Shown here: positions 46,701-59,040 of the stretch, one piece after another
How the letters are laid out: each line of letters starts with the position of its first letter
Position numbering within the stretch: position 1 is the stretch's first letter
From: Balaenoptera acutorostrata
Lineage: Eukaryota > Chordata > Mammalia > Artiodactyla > Balaenopteridae
Direction: 5' to 3'
NCBI RefSeq assembly: GCF_949987535.1
Contig: NC_080081.1
Coordinates: forward strand, 70,205,603-70,269,602
Length of the DNA stretch: 64,000 nucleotides
The notes under the pieces: model-generated
The model's database searches: none
Seen by the model: only the letters and a program-made list of their open reading frames with translations
Told to the model about the DNA's origin: nothing
Program-made: the position numbers and the translations under genes

Positions 46701-47339
46701 TTGTTAAAAAAATGTGCGAAAAATGCATACACCTGACATAAATAGGCACATTTTTATATTTGAAGAAATTTACCTTGATAATTGTGCTCATATATCTTAA
46801 TACTAATATCAATATTTTTTAAAAATACAGAGTTGATTCTGATTTGAGAAGCTTTTTAAAGGCAGATTTGACATTCCTGGCATCTTTCTTTTCTTGTGAT
46901 TCTGGGTGATGAACTGATTCTTCTCTGAAACCCAACCTTCTTCCATTAAACCCTTTCATGCCTTCCAAGCACCTTTAACAAAACTTTGCTTTGGGTAAAT
47001 TGAAGTCATTAGGTGAGCACATTCTTTAATTCCTTCCCTGCTACCTATCAGCTCCCCCGTCCTCCAAATTCTGAGGAGCTAGGGGCTCTCTCCTGTTCTC
47101 CAGCATCTGCACTGCGAGTACCATGCCCTCCACTCCCCCAGAGACCCCTCTAGCAACCACTCCTCTTTTTTTTCTTTAACCTCCCTCTTCTACTGACATC
47201 CCCCCTCCTGTGCCTCGCACTCACTCTTAACATAGAAACATACAGTCAGTTATCTCCCAAGTGAGAGCAAAAACATCCAAACTCAAAACATCAACATTTT
47301 TTTTCCCAAGCAATCCTGTTTTTGTATTTTTTATTTTTA
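43751..47339. other. Repeat-poor stretch, no gene recognised
   Basis: About 3.6 kb in which I recognise only weak pieces: an L2-like end at 44555-44590 and an uncertain old retroelement phrase at 45130-45250. Short frames show no domains. Confidence 0.4.
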
Positions 47340-47480
47340 TTTTATTTATTTATTTTTAACATCTTTATTGGAGTATAATTGCTTTACAATGGTGTGTTAG
47401 TTTCTGGTGTATAACAAAGTGAATCAGCTATACGTATACATATATCCCCATATCCCCTCCCTCTTGCGTCTCCCTCCTGC
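47340..47480 (-). mobile_element. Short L1 3' UTR fragment, minus strand
   Basis: 'catctttattggagtataattgctttacaatggtgtgttag' and 'tgaatcagctatacgtatacatatatccccatat' are the antisense L1 3' UTR end. Only ~140 bp survive, a very severe 5' truncation. Confidence 0.88.
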
Positions 47481-47499
47481 TATTGAGCCTGAAACACCC

Positions 47500-49070
47500 T
47501 CTCTGTCAGCTCTGTAAAGGACAGGTCCACCTTGCTCTGTGTCTCTTTTATTTCATTCTCACTCTATGATCTGACTTCCAATCCTACCTACTCTGAAAAG
47601 ACTCTGATGGGGTCCTGATTACCCTACATCTCATCAGAGCCGATAGACACGTCCCATTTCATATCTCACTAGATCTCTCTGGCATTTGATCCAAGTGGCC
47701 GTGACCTCCGTTTAAAACTCTCCTGCGTTGGCTCCTTTGGCACTGAGGTTTTCGTCCTTCCTCTCTCGCCTCTCTTTACCATTTTTATAGATTTACTATT
47801 GCTGGCCAAACTTTGGTATTACTGAGGGTTATGTCTTTGAACCTGCACTCTCCTCATTGTAAGTATTGCCCACCAAAGCCCGTGGTTTCATCTCTGACTG
47901 ATATTCTAATGACCCCCTAATACATATTGTCTATTTAGATCTTTCTGCTGACCTCCAGACTCATATTTCCCTGTCAGAGTGAGACAAGTCCAAGCTTTAT
48001 TGCATTTTGCTCCAGACCTGCTTTTGACTCCCCCAGTGACTCTAGAAAGAAACTGAGAAACAGCTTAAAATATCTTAGACATTTTCCTGTCACAGACTTT
48101 ATCTTGATTCCACTGTGTTTCTGTCTGTTACTAAGTTTTATATTCTGCCTTAGGTCACATTCTCTCTAATCCGCAATTTCTTCTTTATCGTTTAGCTTTA
48201 GTTTCAGGCCGTATTCCTTCCCCTCTTGATCACTGTACCAGCCTCCTGAGAATTGGTTTCTGTCTCTTCTCTTATCCCTTTACCGCAGTGCTCTTTACTG
48301 ACGCTGTAGTGGTACCTTCTGAATCACAAAGCTGCTCTTGAGACTCCTTTGTTTGAAAGCAGTCACTGTTCCCCAGAGCTTTCAGGGTAAAGAGTCAGTT
48401 CCTTAGTTTAATACACAATCCTTTATGTTCTGGACTCTTCTCATTTCTCTGTTTAATGTTTCCTGAAGTGTGATTCTAGGAATACTGGGGGAAAGGGAGA
48501 GAAGGGTTCTGTTCCCTATCAGTCTTACCAAAGGTGGATATACCATACGGTGTTTCTCAAGGTTGTTTGATTAAGGAATCTTTTTTTTCCCAAGGATAAT
48601 GTCAGAGTTCTGATAGTCCATGTAAAATTTTGGAACATCTTCTTCCAACCTTATTTCCTGACACTTGCCCTTGCACACTGTACTCAAGCCAAATGGAGAT
48701 CCTTGAGGGTCTCAGAAGATATGATGCTCTTCCTCACTTATGTGCCTTATCCAGGCCTTCCTTTTGCCTAGAGTATCTTTCCCTGAGTTACTGATCTAAA
48801 TAGCTCCTATTTTTCCAGGATGAGTGTCACTGCCTCTGAGCATTCTTCCTTGCTTTCCTTCCCCTTCTGTATCTGATTTTGAATTTCCTCCTCTGTGTGT
48901 CCATTAAACTCAGTCATAGTACATACACAGTCTGTTTACATCTGACTCTGTAATAGTCAAAACTGTGTCCTACTTGACTTTGTGTCGTGGGCATCTTGAT
49001 ATTGCCTAGCACAAATTAGATGTTCAATAACTGCTGAATTCACAAATGAGTTAATGGATCAGATTGGAGA
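47500..49070 (+). repeat. Long L2 LINE copy, interrupted
   Basis: Sense L2 order from the ORF region ('cctccagactcatatttccctgtcag', 'gcattttgctccagacctgc') to the 3' end ('gccttatccaggccttccttttgcctagag', 'cctagcacaaattagatgttcaataactgc'). About 48460-48650 breaks the match and contains 'cctgaagtgtgattctaggaatactggggg', which resembles an old hAT-type insertion. The reading frame is destroyed by stops and indels. Confidence 0.7.
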
Positions 49071-49329
49071 AGATGAAAATCTGACCCAAGGGAACAAGGC
49101 ACGGCATTCTTGTAGAAAGTTTTGTGATCAGGACAGTAGCTGAAACCAGCTGTGCACGTCTCAGAAAGCTGCACCCTTCTGGAATGTAAGGAGAGGAATT
49201 AGAGAGGGTTTGGGATGTTCTGGAGAAAGAAGAGAGGGAACAAATGTCCTTCTGCAGGAGCTAGATTGATTCCTGGCTTCCCTGCTAATATATAACAGAT
49301 AATTTAACAGAATTAGATTTTTACATGAC

Positions 49330-50015
49330 ATTTTTCCTAATGATAAAAACTGTATATGTTCATTGTAGAAAATTTGGAGGTCATGGAAAAGCACAGGGAA
49401 GGAAATATAATCCCATTTCTCAAAAAGAATCTTTGTTAAGATTTAAGGTGAAGCTCTAGGTCAGACTCAATGAAATTGAATTGTAGTGTGATATTATTTT
49501 GAGATATGCTTTTCTTTATTTAATGACGTACTATAATCATTTCTCCAAGTCATTTTATATTCTTACACAATTCGATTTTTTAATAACTGCACGCATTCTA
49601 TTGTATGCTACCTTTAACTTTGTTTAATCATTAATTATTATTGAACATTAGGCTGTTTAAAATTTTTTACTACTTTAAATAACATTGTGATGAATATTCT
49701 TATACATAAGAAATTCCTGTGTCAGAGTTTGTTTATTCTGATAATTTTGATTTGTACCACCAACTTGTCCTCTAGAAAGATGATGTCAATTTATCTTTAA
49801 TCAACAAGATATAAGAATGATAATTTTCACTTACTCTCATCAGTTGGATTCTAAAAATTAATTCTGTGCTATTTGCGAGATGAAAAATGGTATCTCATTT
49901 AATTTCAATGGTTTTTGTTATTAATGATGTTGTAAACTTACTCAATTTGACCATTTTATTTATTTATTTATAAATTGTCCTTTGCCCGTTTGTATTGGGA
50001 TATATATTTTGATTT
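49330..50015 (-). mobile_element. Ancient L1M fragment, minus strand
   Basis: 'tgtagaaaatttggaggtcatggaaaagcac', 'attaggctgtttaaaattttttactactttaaataacattgtgatgaatattc', 'aaatggtatctcatttaatttcaatgg' and 'tgtcctttgcccgtttgtattgg' follow antisense L1M. Highly diverged. Confidence 0.75.
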
Positions 50016-50133
50016 TACTGATGAAGATGTAAAGAGGTTTAACTTTTAAACTGTCTTTTGAAACACAGATTAGTGCTATTAAAATAGTTAATGATAAATA
50101 TTACGGATGTTCTGAATCTACAAAATTAGATGT

Positions 50134-50145
50134 CAATAAATTCTT
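50134..50145. repeat. SINE target-site duplication, left copy
   Basis: 'caataaattctt' here and at 50487-50498 brackets the SINE and its double tail. Confidence 0.85.
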
Positions 50146-50486
50146 TTTTTTTTTTAAATGAAATGAGGTTAAGGATTTTTTTTTTTTTAAGACAATCAGA
50201 TGTTTTTATTTATTTATTTATCTATGGCTGTGTTGGGTATTCGTTTCTGTGCGAGGACTTTCTCTAGTTGTGGCAAGCGGGGGCCACTCTTCATCGTGGT
50301 GCGCGGGCCTCTCACTATTGCGGCCTGTCCCGCTGTGGAGCACAGGCTCCAGACGCGCAGGCTCAGCAATTGTGGCTCACGGACCCAGTTTCTCTGCGGC
50401 ATGTGGGATCTTCCCAGACCAGGGCTCGAACCCGTGTCCCCTGCATTGGCAGGCAGATTCTCAACCACTGCGCCACCAGGAAAGCC
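50146..50486 (-). mobile_element. CHR-type SINE with double 3' tail, minus strand
   Basis: Antisense head 'ccaccaggaaagccc' at ~50487 and antisense B box 'gggctcgaaccc' near 50422. The body ends near 50222 with (TTTA)n at 50205-50221. Beyond it lie 'gacaatcagatg', a T13-14 run, 'aaatgaaatgaggttaagga' and another T run before the target duplication. In SINE orientation that is tail, unique, A run, unique, A run: two successive extra segments. Confidence 0.92.
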
Positions 50487-50694
50487 CAATAAATTCTTAA
50501 TAATAAATGGATAGCAGCCATTTAGGTCTTTGTAATTCTGAGGAATGAAATTGTAGAACAATTCATGAACTGTTGATAATTTTGATCAAATTATCACTTC
50601 TCCCTTGTCTGTGTTCTCAGAATATATTTTAAATCACACCATAATGCAGTTATTCCTATTGTGTTTTCACCTACACTCTCTGTGTATGCATCTT

Positions 50695-50935
50695 AGTGAA
50701 AGACCATAGGCTTTGGATTCAAAAAAGAGCTGGGTTAGAATTCTTGTTCCATTTCTATGAGTTTGTGAATTTGAAATTCAACCTCTTTGAACTTGTTTGT
50801 TTCCTTTTCTGTAAAAGTGGCTGAACAATATCTTTGACATTGGGTTAGTGTTTAAAAATGAAGTGAGATAAGAGAGAGGAGCCTAGGTCAGTACTTAGAA
50901 CATAGTGGATGTACTATAATGAATCCAACAATTGA
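50695..50935 (+). repeat. MIR copy
   Basis: 'aggctttggattcaaaaaagagctgggttagaattcttgttcc', 'caacctctttgaacttg', 'ttttctgtaaaagtgg' and 'acttagaacatagtggatg' follow MIR. Confidence 0.75.
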
Positions 50936-51419
50936 TACTATTTCCTGATTGTTGACTATATATCGTCTGGACCAAAAAAAACTATGCATAAGCTTTGTGA
51001 GGAGCAGCTGAATGGCACAAGAGACTAGTTGAGTCGCAGTGGAAAAATGCTAAAGACTCTGATCTCCAGGAGGCTGTGAGGTGGCTGAGCCTCTGAGACT
51101 GAAAGAAACACACAGACCTTTCTACTCCAGAGCCTGTGCCCTTGCCATATCTCATATATTTTAAACCAGGCTTATTGTATATTTTCTAGCTGGAGCTTTC
51201 TTCCCAGTAATCTAATTTCTGTGAGCAGCATCACTTTGGATCCTTCTCTATTTCTGTCCTCTTAGTTAATGTATCATTCTGTTGGGCTTTTTGAAATGTC
51301 TGTTAGCATCTCCCCTTTGCTGTTGCCATTTCTGCTAGTCTAGGCCCTCCTCAGTTTTGATCTGGGTAAATGTAGCTGCCTATCGGTGGGTGGTTCTGGC
51401 TTTAGTCTCGCCCAACCGC
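50936..51419. other. No recognisable feature
   Basis: No repeat consensus or gene recognised. Confidence 0.45.
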
Positions 51420-52140
51420 AGCCCATCCATGAAGTGATTCTTCATCAACTACCACATAAAATCCAAGTCCTCTTGTTCTTTCAGAGCCCTCTGTAATTCA
51501 GCTCCAATAAGCACATGTTCGATGGTAGTTCCTCATACTATCCAACATGCCCTTTCTGTCCTGCAGAACACAAATCATGCTTGTGTTTGACCCCACCTGG
51601 TACTCTTTCTTCCCAGCAACCTGTCAAAATCCTGACCCCTTTTCAAGGCTTAGCTTGAGATCTCTCCTCCATGAGTCTTTCTCAGGTTTCTCTCTCACAT
51701 CTCTGAATTTCTGTTCCCAGATAATTGGTACAATGTTTAGGGTTAATGGTTTTGTGTGTGTTGGTTTTCCCTCTGCAGCCCTGCTGTGAAGACTCGGGAG
51801 GGAATGCTCATCTATGCACATCTATAGCTGTCCCAGTGCCTGGCCCAGGTCTGGCTCAGCAGGCCCATGGTAACTTCTGCCAGTGGCTTGTGAATAGGAT
51901 GTGGCTGCCACGGGGCGGCCACCGAAGTCAGGGCCTCTGCCTCTGAGCCTTCACTTACACTCTTGCTGCTGGGAACGCTTTCTTCCTCTAGTACTGCCTG
52001 TACAGTCCTTGATGATCGGATGATCCTTCTTTCAAACCACAGCTCTCTTTCTCTTTTTCTTTCTCATGAAGATGTTTCCAGTGTATAATGATCTCTGCCC
52101 TTATGTCACATGGCACAAATTGTCAACTATTTTTTCGACA
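51420..52140 (+). repeat. L2 LINE copy
   Basis: Sense L2 order: 'cataaaatccaagtcctcttg', 'ccctctgtaattcagctcc', 'ggcttagcttgagatctctcctccatgag', 'gccttcacttacactcttgctgctgggaacgctttcttcc'. A second run at 51945-52140 suggests two overlapping L2 pieces rather than one. Confidence 0.65.
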
Positions 52141-52609
52141 TAACCATATGCTGTTGATTATTGCTACATCAGTGCTTCTTGTTTGGTGAGCCATGAGCAT
52201 TTCCTGCTTTGAGAATCCTTTGTCCTGTTTTCAGGCTGGAGTGGTTCCTTAGGTTCCCCCTTCCACTCTCAGGTCCTGGGGATTCCTCAGCCTTTCTCTT
52301 CTCTTTGCAATCACCCCCACCCACTTTATGTCTTGGGTTCTCCTACTACTTGCTGAGGAGTCAGCCCCTGGTATCAGTGCAAACAAGCATACAGATCCTT
52401 TAAACTTTTAGGATCCAGCTAATAACTAAAGAAAATATGAAGTTGGGGGACAATACAAAGGGATGCCATATGGATATAAGAAATAAGCTACAAAATACAA
52501 GATATAATTACTATACTTATAACATCTTATTTATCATTTCTGGTATTTTTTGCTAGCTGGGGCCCAGAAATCCAGCTCATCTCTAGCATTTCTCTTATAA
52601 TTGAATAAT

Positions 52610-52720
52610 TTAGTTACTTCCACAGTGGTTTACTATGTATCAGGCACTGGACTAGGAGCTAGAGATGAATAAGAAAACAACATGAATAAGAAACAATTCC
52701 TGCCATTAACCTATAAATAT
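52610..52720 (-). repeat. L2 3' fragment, minus strand
   Basis: 'tttactatgtatcaggcactggactaggagctagagatgaataag' and 'aacaattcctgccatt' match antisense L2. Confidence 0.7.
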
Positions 52721-54429
52721 GCTCAAGTCCTTGTATTGGGAAAATACCAGATGCACCTTAAACCCCCTCATTTCTTCAGAATCTCCAACCTAGGTCTTAA
52801 AGTCCTATTTTTCCATGAAGCTCTTTAGTCCTGAAAGTATAATTAGAGGGGGAACAATAGGCTCTAACTAGAATCCTACAATTGCAACTTCAACATAACT
52901 AGAAAATGATGAGACTGGTACTTTAATAAGAATAGTAGAAGCTATACATGGACATGAGATTTATCATTCTAAGTAATTCTCTTGGGATGCTACACATTTA
53001 TTTCACTGATGTTGCTGTTGCTAAAAACACTTTTAGCATCTTTTTATTGTTTCCAAACCAATATGATCACCATTTAGGCAAATTATGCCCAACACATTTT
53101 AGCTGCACCTAATTTTGTACCCTAAATAGTAGACCCTAGTTTAATCATAAACATTATTCTTAAGACTCAGCCTAGAATAACTTTTGGCTGTTTCCAAAAC
53201 ATATGCATACATACCTCCCAGATGGTAAAGATTTGGCACTTTAGGGTAGATCTCCCCTCAAATGTGCTTCTGGTTCTAAAAACAGACCCTCAAATGGAAT
53301 TCTCAGTAGGTTCTGAGCAAGGGCAGAATGATTAAAATTTGTGTAAATCTTCCCAAAGGGACCATTTTGATTGACAACCCCGTGTTAGGATGGGTTACCT
53401 GGAAACAGACTTCTGAGATGAAGAGTTGCTTTCAGAATGTATACTGGGGAATACTTTTGGGAAATACAGTCTTAGAAAGTGAGAAAAGTAGGGTTGGGTA
53501 GAGAGGAGAAACTGACCCTCAAAGTAATTGTTACATGGAAATAAGAATTTAGGATTCTGAAAAACCACAAAAATTATTCTATTCCAATAAGTCATATGTT
53601 CTGAATATCACTCTAATTGTACAAAAGACCAAGACAACTTAGTAAGGAATGCTGCTCCATGAATACAATATAAACAGATAATCTCCCAGTAAGCTTCTCA
53701 TTTGATATATGTAGGCCTACTACCACAGATTGAATAATGCCATTTAATAAAATGGCCAAAAAAGGGCATCCAGTTAGGGACTCCCAATGTAATTTACATT
53801 TCTTAAATAGACTGTAATTGTATTCCTAGTTTCCCTACGTAATTCAAATTGGCCCAGTTTCATTGTTTGAAGTATATTTTGATTAGCATTGAATCTACAC
53901 TAGCAGGTTTATGTGGAGAAAGGAGAAAGGTATCCATGCTAATCAATTCAATCAGACTCAATTAATGCCTGAAGAGTAAGGGGCAGCTGAATTCCTGCCT
54001 TGGAGTTAGCGTTTCAGTAAAATTCTTAGCCTTGACTGATGCTTGCTACTTCTCTGTCCAGACAGTAGCTGAATGAATAGATGAATAAATGAATGAGTGT
54101 ACATTGTTTTGCTAGTACCAATTTATTCTCAAATAAGAAAGAGCACCATGAAAGGTCAGCCTGCATTTTTAGGCTGTATAGGTAGGATGCTCTGTTTGAA
54201 CCTGACTGGCTAAATGAGCATAGAGGAGCCTTGGTCCCTAAATCTGATAAATCAGGGTTCTGTCTGGATTGCAGGCCCTTTCACCACCTACAAATTCTTT
54301 CTCAAGTCCCTTTCCAGCTAGGTGTCCTGTGCTTCCACACACCTGCATACGCCTCTCGCAACATTTAGGCATCTGTGTGCCTGTTTATCTCCCTCCTGGA
54401 TTATAAAGTACTCAGTGGAAGCAGCGTCC
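52721..54429. other. Mostly unassigned sequence
   Basis: No gene. 53385-53460 ('gggttacctggaaacagacttctgagatg ... tactggggaatac') looks like an old repeat I cannot name. No splice-flanked frame seen. Confidence 0.4.
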
Positions 54430-54590
54430 AACTACCGTAATCAGGTAATAGGAATTTTAATATCCTCACTCCATAGATGAGAAGGAAACACTAGAACTTG
54501 CTCAAAGTCTCATAGCTACTCAGAGATGGAGCCAGGATTTAAACTCAGGACAGTGTAACTCTCCTTATCCCTGTCTCTGAAGGGCTCTGC
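54430..54590 (-). repeat. MIR copy, minus strand
   Basis: 'ctccatagatgagaaggaaac', 'aacttgctcaaagtctcatagctactcagagatggagccaggatttaaactcagg' is clear antisense MIR. Confidence 0.8.
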
Positions 54591-56005
54591 CCTAACCATG
54601 TCTGTATCTCCATTGATGAGAGAGCACCTAACCCATAATGAACTGATAACAGAAAGTTTTCAGCTCTCCAGGTAATTGAGTGGCCACTGTAATAGACTCA
54701 TCCACATCAAGGAATGTAATTGACTGTAAACTAAACAGGATTTCTTGTCTGACTAAAGCTATATCCCACACAGACAATCCAGCAATATCCTCTGTCCCTT
54801 GTTGTAACTCCTGATACGTAGGGACTATTATTGACTGTCAGGAAGTACCCTTCCAACCTGTAATGGGATCCCTCTCTTCTTTTTCCCTAGAGTTGGAAAT
54901 TTCAGTGGAGAGACCTCCTTTGGGAGAAGGGGGCAGGGGAAAATGCAACTATTTATCTGGCACCTGAGTTCCACTTGGCCTTTCAAATCATTCATTTACC
55001 TTTTTTTAAAATCTCCTTTCCCCATTGGGATGATAACCAGTGACCACCATGTCAAGAATAATCCCTGACACATTGCTGGGAGAGCACATGAATAGGGAAT
55101 GTTCTCTGGTATAGACTTTGCTGTCAGGGCTCCTGATCTGATAATGAGTGGAGAGGCTGGTGGGGCTGAGTCCAAGATGAATAAAAGCACCAGAATCCTG
55201 AGGAGCAAGTTGTTATACAAACTATTGGTACCCTAAAGGATTCCCAAATCTACCTGCTCTTATCAGAGTTACTGAAGACACTTGGATGGAATACTTCAAG
55301 GCTTGGGTGGACCCACCTGGGTAGAGCAGTCAACTGGTCTACTATGGTGTGAAAGTATTCCAAGATAAAGAGATAGCAGCCAATTGATTTCCCATTGGAA
55401 CTAGATCCATTGGGCTGCCGATCACATTGGTGCAATGGTTTTTCAGCCAGTTTGCTACAGGACATGCTGAAATTCTTAGTTTAGTTTTTTATTTCATTAT
55501 CATTGCATTTTATGTTGCTTAGGCAGCAGAACTTCATGACAGTGTCCTGACTGGCTTTGCAAGGCTGATGGAAATCTTTGCCTATCTGTTGGTTTCTCTG
55601 GCACAGGCTGCCACATAACCCTGCACAACCCCAATCCTCTACAGAGGTATCATGCCACTCTGTTTGCACTGCTGCACATCGTGTCTGTCACAATGTCTAA
55701 ATTCTTTGCCTACTCTCTGTGCGTGGAAGAGGATGAGGGCTGAACTGGGATGAAGAATGCATTACAAAACCCAGAAATTAGCAAATAGTACTTCCTGAAT
55801 GAGAATTTCCAAGACTTTTTAATATTTCTAGACTTTTAAGTTGAAGGTAACTCCCTGATGTATAAAAGCATATCCTGACACTAACATAAATATTTTGTAC
55901 ATTATGGTACAAAATAGGGCCCTAGCAAAGATCACTCCCTGGAAAAAGAGAATACATATTTAGATCGAAGACATCAATGGAAACAAAAAAATTCAACAAA
56001 GACAT
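54591..56005. other. Unassigned sequence
   Basis: No gene recognised. Three short minus frames (54996-55669) lie close together in different frames; I see no retroviral or cellular motif in them. Confidence 0.4.
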
Positions 56006-56486
56006 TGTATCAGTTTCCAATGGCTGCTATATAACAAATTATCACAAATTTAGTGACTTAAAACAATAGAAATTTATTATTTTATAGTTCTGAAGATAAG
56101 AATTCTTAAATAGGACTTATGGGTCCTATTTCAAGTTATTGCTAGAGCTACATTCCTTCTGAAGGCTCTATGAGACAATCCATTCCTTGCCTTTCCTAGC
56201 TTCAAGAGGCAGACCACACTCCTCGGCTCATGGCTACATCCCTTTGACCTGTACTTCTATCATCATCATCATCATCACATCTCCTTCTCTATCTCTACCC
56301 CTCCTGCTTTCCTTGTGATTCCATTTGGCTCACCCAGATAATTCAAAATAATCTCTCTATCTGAAGATCTTTAATTTAACTAAATCTGCAAAATCCCTTT
56401 TGCCACTATATGGTGACATATTTATATAGGTTCTGGGGATTAGGACATGGATGTCTTTAGGGGGTTATTTTTTCTATCTACCGTGG
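56006..56486 (-). mobile_element. MaLR/MLT-type LTR, minus strand
   Basis: Antisense order: 'tgtatcagtttccaatggctgctatataacaaatt', 'aaaacaatagaaatttatt', 'gagacaatccattccttgcc', 'aaatctgcaaaatcccttttgcc', 'ggttctggggattaggacatggatgtcttt', 'ctatctacc'. A (TCA)n run lies at about 56252-56276. Confidence 0.75.
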
Positions 56487-56814
56487 ATACTATTGCTTCT
56501 GGTGTTGAATAAAAATTTTATTTGGGTAGATAAGAAATATGACCTTGTGCATTCCCAAAAGACAGAATGAAGATCATTAGTAAATCGCTCAGTCATTTCA
56601 CCCTGCTTCCCGCTCTACATCTTGTCACCTGTTGTCCAACATCTTCAGCTGCTGATGATATATTGACATTTTATTTGTGCACTTGCTTATCTTTCTTTCC
56701 TTAGCTGTGAACAATAATTAAGCACTATACTGTGCACATGTCCATTGTGAATGCACAAGCCCTACAAGACATCATTACAGGGGCAAAAGTGAACTCTCTT
56801 CTATATACATAGCG

Positions 56815-57190
56815 ATTTGATGCATGTCTTTGAGCTGTTCTGCAGAAATAAAGACCCCCCCCACCAGGTGGAGGATAGTGAGTGCATGCTGACCACAAGT
56901 ACGTAGACCCCAGACTGGTTAGAACCAGAAGGTTGATGACTAAGATTTCTAAACATCACCACCAACAAATCAGAAGAAAGTCCATGAGCTGCAACCCTCA
57001 CCCCAAATATTGCTTTTCAAAACACTTCCCTAAAAGCCCTTGTGGAGTTTGGGTCTTTTGAGCATTACCTGCCTGTTTTCCTTGCTTGCAATAAATGCTG
57101 TACTTGCCTTCACCATTTGAAAAAAAAAAAGCAAGCTCCCTTCTGAAGCACTTTGCTTGTAGCACCTGTAGTAGCCGAGCGCTCATCCAG
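56815..57190 (+). mobile_element. Endogenous retrovirus LTR-like element
   Basis: 'gggtcttttgagcattacctgcctg' followed by 'ttgcttgcaataaatgctgtacttgcc' has the R/U5 form of a retroviral LTR with an AATAAA at about 57089-57094. The upstream part would be U3. I cannot assign the family, and no internal coding region was recognised. Confidence 0.5.
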
Positions 57191-58779
57191 CTTGGGAGTT
57201 CTCCAGTCTTGGAACTTGTTTAGGTTGGAAATAGTTGCCTTTCATCCTTAGGATCTCCCTGAGAACACTATCTGGTTAGGTTAGAGTTTCTGGAATTTCC
57301 TGACTATATTGTATTATAGTGAGTCTTCCATTCCTGGAATATCTAAATCTTGTCTATCTCTACTCGTTTGTTTCACAGCTCTAGGCAGAATAGAAGCTGG
57401 CTAAAATCTCAAATATTTTTTTTAATATAAACAAATTTTACAGTTCTAGTTATACTGATGACACAAAAATATAAAAATCAACACATACATATATATGAGA
57501 GTGTTCTATTTATGTAATTGTGCATTTCAATAAGACTGAATGATTCATAGGATTTATCAGAAAAAAGCACAAATACGAATCTTTAATCTTCTAAAAGATT
57601 TTTATGTTTTCCCTTAAGGGAACATTGAGTTTGCTTTTGCTAAGTAGTATTTAATTTTCTTTTTATTTTAGATTATAGCAGATTTATATAATTTATAGAT
57701 TTCAAGATATTTATTATTTTTTCTGCATGGAAATGATATAGTGGTACCATATATTTTAATTGATGATATAGAGTTAATCACATTTTTGTTTCAGCAACAA
57801 AACTATTAATTTCTAAAGGGGTTCCTCATTCAAAACCATTGTATTAGGGTATTAGCATAAAATTAATTCCAAAACTAGTTTCCAAAAGACTAAATATTAA
57901 TTTTTCCCTTTCTCAATTTTTAGAGTTCTCTGGAATGTTCATGGTATAAAGTAGCAAGAAATGGAACACAGTATGATGCATTCTCTATTATTCAAGGGTC
58001 TTTCCTCAAGTAGAAGCTTCAGATACTTTGTGACTTTGTGCTAAAGAACTTGGAACTATTCTTTGGTTTTCCCATTTATAAAGCAAAAAGCATTGTTTTT
58101 ATTTGTTTTTTAGAATAATAATTTGGGCAAGTTCATGAGGAGAAAATTGTAGTAGTAGTCAGCTGTTTCAACATGCTTTAGAAAAATGAAAGATTAATCG
58201 AGAAATGGATTTACTGTGTTCACCAACAGATTCATTGAAAACTAAGACAGTTCTGGAGTATGGTCTAAGGTAGAAGACGATTCACCAGCAAATAATTTAG
58301 AACGCTCTGTGGTTTGTGCTCTGGCGGCGGTAAGGACTAAGTGTTAAGATAGCATAGAGGCCAGAATGCCTCATTTTGTCTGGGAGAGCTAAGGAAAGCT
58401 TCACAGAGTGGTATTTGAAATGTCTTTGGGTCTTTTTATTTTTTCAGATAGGGATGTTACTGGGGGAGGGCACTGTGGATTGACAAGTCAGCCAGAGGGG
58501 CGAGTGGGACATTTTTTCTCGTATAGATCATAAAACTGTTACAGGCATGCTAAAGAAGTGATACAGGACTCTAAATATATAGACATGTTTTGAGAGTATC
58601 ATTCTGCTAAAAGTGGAACAGCTGATAAGCTTTATGCCTGTTCTTGCTGGCAGGTTCATCATTTATAGGCAGTGAAGAAAGAAAAATGTTAGTGAGATAG
58701 CTTGTTCAATTTGAAAAGTTTTCTGACTGCAGAAGAAATTTATCAGATGATTTGATGTCTGCAGTTTTGCTCAGTAATA
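57191..58779. other. No recognisable feature
   Basis: AT-rich, apparently single-copy; no gene or repeat consensus. Confidence 0.4.
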
Positions 58780-59040
58780 AACCACAGACTCAAGTGTCAA
58801 CTGAACCCAGATTCAAATCCAAGCTACACAATTTACCAGCTGAATTACCTTGAACAAGTTACTTAACTTCTTTGAGTCCCAAATTTTTCATTTGTATAAT
58901 AAGGAAAATATTAATTTACACCACATAGGATTGTGGTCAGGCTTAAACAAGATAGTGCTTATAAAGTGCTTAGTTCATAGTAGGATAGTGCTTATAAAGT
59001 GCTTAGTTCACAGTTCACAGAAGTTTGTTATTATTATGAT
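58780..59040 (+). repeat. MIR copy with internal tandem duplication
   Basis: 'cccagattcaaatccaagctacacaatttaccagctgaattaccttgaacaagttacttaac' and 'ataggattgtggtcaggc' give MIR order. Near its 3' end the block starting 'gatagtgcttataaagtgct' occurs at 58951 and again at 58984, a 33-bp duplication. Confidence 0.82.
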
